Shown piece by piece: positions 60,872 through 64,000 of a stretch of DNA of 64,000 bases (positions within the stretch are counted from its first letter, which is position 1; each line of letters starts with the position of its first letter). A model generated the notes under the pieces. The model was not told where the DNA came from, searched no databases, and saw only the letters and a program-made list of their open reading frames with translations. A program made the translations under genes and the position numbers. Source of the stretch: an uncultured Bacteroidota bacterium (GTDB lineage Bacteria; Bacteroidota; Bacteroidia; Flavobacteriales; Flavobacteriaceae); the NCBI GenBank assembly GCA_913047695.1, contig CAJWUI010000002.1:1-64000 (forward strand). Direction: 5' to 3'.

Positions 60872-61960
60872 TTATTCGTAGATTACTCTTTTTACTCTAG
60901 GGCCTATAGCAGTTAGCAATTCATAGCTTATAGTATCAGCAGTTTGAGCCAGATCTGAAATAGAATTTTCTTTTCCAAATACGTAAACTATGTCTCCTTC
61001 ATCACAAGAAATTTTGGATACATCTACCATAAACATATCCATACAAACATTTCCAACAATAGGTGCAATTTTTCCATTTATCGAAACGGTTCCTTTATGA
61101 TTTCCAAGTTGTCTACTTATTCCATCTGCATGACCTAGCGGTATAGTTGCAATCTTTGTTTCTTTTGACACCTTCCACCCAAAATCATAACCCACATATT
61201 CTCCTTTTTTGACAAGGTGGATTTGGCTGATTGATGAAATTAATTCAGCCACTGGCTTAAGTTTTTTATCCCATTCTGATCGGTTTGCAAAACCATGCAG
61301 TGCTATGCCACATCTTACAGCATCAAATTGATATTCAGGAAAATTAAATAATCCTGAGCTATTTAATAAATGGAACTTTGGAGTTGTTTTAGAAATTTTA
61401 AGATGTTTACCCCTAAGTTTTAAAAATGATTCAATTTGATGTTTATTTAATTTAATTTTTTTTTTAGCCTGAGATACAGCAAGGTGTGAATAAACACTTT
61501 TAAGTGTAAACGTGTCATCTTTAAGTTGATTTATAATCCAATCACAACAACTTGGATTAAAACCTAACCTATTAAGGCCAGTGTTATACTTAATATGAAT
61601 TGGAAAATTTCTTAGTTTCTTTAGTATTAATTTTTTTCGAAATTCTTTCAATAAGTTAACACTGTATAAGCAGGCTTCTAATTTATTGTCAATGATATCC
61701 TCAATTCCATAGGCCTGAGGATAAAAGACCATAATTCTTGATTTGATCCCAATTTTTCTTAGAGTCTTTCCTTCATTCGAGTAGGCGACCGCAAATATAT
61801 TAACTCCTAATTTTTCCAATCTTTTTGCAATTGCAGGTAGAGCACTTCCATAAGCCGAGGCTTTTACAACAGCTATAAGATTAGTTTCAGAGTTTAAATT
61901 TCCTTGAAGAAATTTATAATTGTGCTCCAAATTTGATAAATAAATGTTGAGTTGATTCAA
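60872..61960 (-). CDS. alr: Alanine racemase
   Basis: A 362-aa PLP enzyme making D-alanine for peptidoglycan. The PLP Lys is in IAVVKASAYGSA (about residue 33), slightly different from the usual VKANAYGHG, and the second active-site Tyr is in KKGEYVGYDFGW. HGFANRSEWD, PLGHADGISRQLGN and GNVCMDMFMVDV are conserved. It lies 5 nt downstream of tdk, so the two probably share a transcript. Confidence 0.95.
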   Translation of the reverse strand: MNQLNIYLSNLEHNYKFLQGNLNSETNLIAVVKASAYGSALPAIAKRLEKLGVNIFAVAYSNEGKTLRKIGIKSRIMVFYPQAYGIEDIIDNKLEACLYSVNLLKEFRKKLILKKLRNFPIHIKYNTGLNRLGFNPSCCDWIINQLKDDTFTLKSVYSHLAVSQAKKKIKLNKHQIESFLKLRGKHLKISKTTPKFHLLNSSGLFNFPEYQFDAVRCGIALHGFANRSEWDKKLKPVAELISSISQIHLVKKGEYVGYDFGWKVSKETKIATIPLGHADGISRQLGNHKGTVSINGKIAPIVGNVCMDMFMVDVSKISCDEGDIVYVFGKENSISDLAQTADTISYELLTAIGPRVKRVIYE

Positions 61961-61965
61961 GGCTA

Positions 61966-62547
61966 TTATTTTATTTTTTTAATCTTTTGAAATTCTGCTC
62001 TCGAAAGAGGTATGTAACTTTCCTTTTCACCTAAGTGAATTAATGATTTATTTTTAGATATCCTATGACTATGGTTCGCTAAATTTCCACTTTTAGCACA
62101 TATAGCGTGAACTTTAGTTACATATTCTGCTGTTGCCATTAGGTGAGGCATAGGTCCAAATGGATTACCTTTATAATCCATATCTAAACCAGCTACAATC
62201 ACTCGAATACCTTCATTAGCTAAATCATTACAAACTTTAATTATTCCATTATCGAAAAATTGAGCTTCATCGATACCAACAACATCCGAGCCTTCAGCTT
62301 TAATTTTGATATCAGATGATTTTGAAACGGATTTTGATTTAATTTGATTTTTATCATGCGATGAAACCAAATTAGTATTAAAACGAGAATCAACAATTGG
62401 TTTAAAAACTTTAACTTTTTTTTTTGCATATTTTGCTCTTTTTAATCTTCTAATTAGCTCCTCCGTTTTACCAGAAAACATTGAGCCACAGATTATCTCA
62501 ATCCAGCCAAATTGTTCATGGGTCTTTAAGGTATTTTCTAAAAACAT
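61966..62547 (-). CDS. tdk: Thymidine kinase
   Basis: A 193-aa type II thymidine kinase salvaging thymidine with ATP. P-loop GSMFSGKTEEL (about residue 21), VVGIDEAQFFD and AGLDMDYKGNPFGPM (lasso/catalytic Glu region) are present. The zinc-site cysteines of E. coli-type enzymes are largely lost: CAKSGN has only the first Cys, and the last pair is SRAEF. This seems usual in Flavobacteriia. The minus-strand ORF at 62241 is an alternative frame. Confidence 0.95.
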   Translation of the reverse strand: MFLENTLKTHEQFGWIEIICGSMFSGKTEELIRRLKRAKYAKKKVKVFKPIVDSRFNTNLVSSHDKNQIKSKSVSKSSDIKIKAEGSDVVGIDEAQFFDNGIIKVCNDLANEGIRVIVAGLDMDYKGNPFGPMPHLMATAEYVTKVHAICAKSGNLANHSHRISKNKSLIHLGEKESYIPLSRAEFQKIKKIK

Positions 62548-62635
62548 TTTGTAATTTTCATTATTAATCTTGGACTTAATATAAATTGATTATCCAAAGG
62601 TATTAAATAAAGGTGGCTTCAAAATATTAAATCGG

Positions 62636-63313
62636 ATGACTGAAAAAATTAAAACAGCTTTAGTTCAGTGGGCAAGAAATATTATTAAAGATCAATCTAA
62701 TTGGGATGAAGAGAAAACACATGACACAATTCAAAAAATTTATGAGCTTTCTATTTTTCAAAAAATGCTAATTGATCAAGAGGAGGTTGATCAAAACCTT
62801 TGGGAAAGACATCAAAAAAACCTTGATGAGGTAATCAATTCTATTACCGTAGATACAAATAAAGAAAAGACAAAAGACGACAACATGGAGGTACCTCCAA
62901 TGATGGAGACAATTAAAAATATGGTTACTGAAATGCCCGAACCTGAAACATATGAAAAGCTTTTTGAAACCGTTGAAACTCCGCCAACTTTTTTACCAAA
63001 AACTAACGAAAGCGTCAAGCATAAGTTAGATACTGAAAAAGATAATTCAAATGATAAGAAAAATATTAATGACCAATTCTCAAAAAAACTAAGCGTTGAC
63101 AATAATGAAAGATTAGCCTTTATTAAACATCTTTTTGATGGTGATAAAAATAATTACGAGAGAGTTCTAAATCAAACACTAACATTAGGTTCATGGTCAG
63201 AAGTATCCAATTTAATAATCTCTAAAGTGAAAATTGAATATAATAATTGGAAAGGAAAAGAAGATATTGCAGATCGTTTTTTAGCTGTTTTACAGAAAAG
63301 CTTTGAATCATGA
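62636..63313 (+). CDS. Conserved Bacteroidota protein of unknown function
   Basis: A 225-aa soluble protein without signal. The N-terminal (1-75) is helical (MTEKIKTALVQWARNII...), a charged Pro/Glu-rich linker follows (about 85-150), and the C-terminal 75 residues (NNERLAFIKHLFDGDKNNYERVLNQTLT) form another helical domain. I recall similar two-domain proteins beside tdk and rsmI in Flavobacteriia but no function. It is divergent from tdk (88 nt) and 33 nt upstream of the rsmI start. Confidence 0.65.
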   Translation: MTEKIKTALVQWARNIIKDQSNWDEEKTHDTIQKIYELSIFQKMLIDQEEVDQNLWERHQKNLDEVINSITVDTNKEKTKDDNMEVPPMMETIKNMVTEMPEPETYEKLFETVETPPTFLPKTNESVKHKLDTEKDNSNDKKNINDQFSKKLSVDNNERLAFIKHLFDGDKNNYERVLNQTLTLGSWSEVSNLIISKVKIEYNNWKGKEDIADRFLAVLQKSFES

Positions 63314-63346
63314 AATATTCTAAATTAATATAATAATAATACCAAC

Positions 63347-64000
63347 TTGCTTTATTTAATACCAACTCCTATTGGTAATTTAGAGGATATTACATTAAGA
63401 GCTTTACGTTTGTTAAAGGAAGCAGATCTAATTTTAGTTGAAGACACTAGGGTCAGTTCAGTTCTCTTAAATTGTTATGATATATCCAAACGTGTTGAAA
63501 GTTATCATCTCAAAAACGAGCATTACAAAACTTCAAGAATTATAGAAAAACTCAAAACTGGAATAACCATTGCAATGATTTCTGATGCTGGCACACCGGC
63601 TGTATCAGACCCTGGGTATTTGTTAGTCCGCCATGCTTTAGAAGCAGGGATAAAAGTAAAATGCTTACCTGGTCCAACTGCATTAATTCCAGCAATAGTT
63701 CAAAGTGGACTTCCATGCGATCGTTTTATTTTTGAAGGATTTCTACCTCACAAAAAAGGTCGAATTAATAGGTTAAAAATTATGGCTAAAGAATCAAGAA
63801 CTCTTGTTTTTTATGAATCCCCTCATAAACTTTTAAAGCTATTTGAACAGATGATTCCTTTTTTTGGGAGTGAGCGAAGATTAGCTGTAATTAAAGAAAT
63901 TTCAAAAATATATGAAGAGACATTTAGAGGAACTTTAGAAGAAGTTAAATTATTTTTTGAAGCTAATCATCCTAAAGGTGAATTTGTAATTGTTGTTGAA
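63347..64000 (+). CDS. rsmI: 16S rRNA (cytidine1402-2'-O)-methyltransferase, partial
   Basis: Absent from the track because it runs off the window with no stop; TTG start at 63347 (LYLIPTPIGNLEDITLRAL). The first 218 codons include the family blocks EDTR, SDAGTPAVSDPG (SAM-binding, about residue 80), LPGPTALIPAIVQSGLP and FYESPHKL. RsmI methylates the 2'-OH of C1402 in the decoding centre with SAM. The typical protein is about 230-290 aa, so only a small part is missing. Confidence 0.95.
   Translation, partial: MLYLIPTPIGNLEDITLRALRLLKEADLILVEDTRVSSVLLNCYDISKRVESYHLKNEHYKTSRIIEKLKTGITIAMISDAGTPAVSDPGYLLVRHALEAGIKVKCLPGPTALIPAIVQSGLPCDRFIFEGFLPHKKGRINRLKIMAKESRTLVFYESPHKLLKLFEQMIPFFGSERRLAVIKEISKIYEETFRGTLEEVKLFFEANHPKGEFVIVVE

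Noticed and set aside
62241-62429. 62-aa ORF inside tdk
   Set aside because: It is an alternative frame of the thymidine kinase gene, rich in Leu/Lys from AT-rich codons.
1-64000. CRISPR arrays, complete insertion sequences, rRNA genes or prophage structural genes
   Set aside because: None was seen. No regularly spaced direct repeats, transposase ORFs or rRNA-like sequence appear; the only mobile-element gene is the integrase at 20-1063.
1-64000. Canonical polysaccharide utilisation locus with SusC/SusD
   Set aside because: No TonB-dependent receptor or SusD-like gene is present, although glycoside hydrolases and sulfatases occur.

Overview
The window looks like the chromosome of a marine flavobacterium (Bacteroidota). 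It is strongly AT-rich. Most genes lack Shine-Dalgarno sites and start in A/T-rich contexts. Lipoprotein signals are very common, and several intergenic regions carry the Bacteroidota promoter form (TTTG, about 20 nt, TAnnTTTG). The gene order rpmF-fabH-accB-accC, the bile-acid-symporter-type carrier, the SulP/carbonic-anhydrase pair and many polysaccharide-degradation genes fit a small-genome, algae-associated flavobacterium. No species is claimed.

Layout. (1) 0-1.2 kb: a tyrosine recombinase beside a tRNA-Ala(GGC) whose 3' acceptor side does not pair, probably the edge of an integrated element lying to the left. (2) 1.3-4.8 kb: a sulfatase, a membrane-anchored coiled-coil protein, an OsmC-family protein and an NTF2-like secreted protein. 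(3) 4.8-6.0 kb: a gene-poor stretch with a 44-aa four-cysteine mini-protein and a frameshifted mscL. (4) 6.1-17.5 kb: a run of small exported proteins (NTF2-like lipoproteins, M14-type deacylase, DUF4920, SRPBCC, DsrE-like), a large lipoprotein ending in a blue-copper domain, and a GH99-like lipoprotein. Several of these genes share one promoter/leader pattern. (5) 18-28 kb: Gfo/Idh/MocA dehydrogenase, GH16 laminarinase-like lipoprotein, a paralogous beta-barrel pair, FAD oxidoreductase, second sulfatase, and a gntK-gnd pair. (6) 27.8-38.4 kb: exported oxidoreductase, PIG-L deacetylase, and a very tight four-gene operon of the type common in Planctomycetes (PSCyt1/DUF1549/DUF1553, DUF1501, beta-propeller, cytochrome-LRR membrane protein), then a PqqB-like metallo-hydrolase. 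(7) 38.7-45.7 kb: GH109 alpha-N-acetylgalactosaminidase, GHMP sugar kinase, sugar nucleotidyltransferase, a class-A beta-lactamase-like serine hydrolase and a DUF6259-like glycosidase. (8) 45.8-64 kb: mostly housekeeping genes (antiporter, ribE, pdxA, SulP + carbonic anhydrase, prolyl oligopeptidase, accC-accB-fabH-rpmF-DUF177, asd, alr, tdk, rsmI start).

Working together: two sulfatases, GH16, GH99-like, GH109 and DUF6259 enzymes, exported dehydrogenases and a sugar kinase/nucleotidyltransferase pair suggest stepwise breakdown of sulfated, amino-sugar-containing algal glycans. No SusC/SusD pair is visible, so this is not a canonical PUL.

The most unusual item is at 46.76-46.96 kb. A perfect Bacteroidota promoter drives a short RNA with a hairpin, a very strong Shine-Dalgarno site, a 20-codon ORF and an intrinsic terminator that ends 3-4 nt before the ATG of a 2-oxoglutarate/Fe(II) oxygenase. 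This looks like an attenuation leader or a small-protein RNA. Other points of note are the possible ATT start of a beta-barrel gene, the frameshifted mscL, and the candidate GalNAc route.
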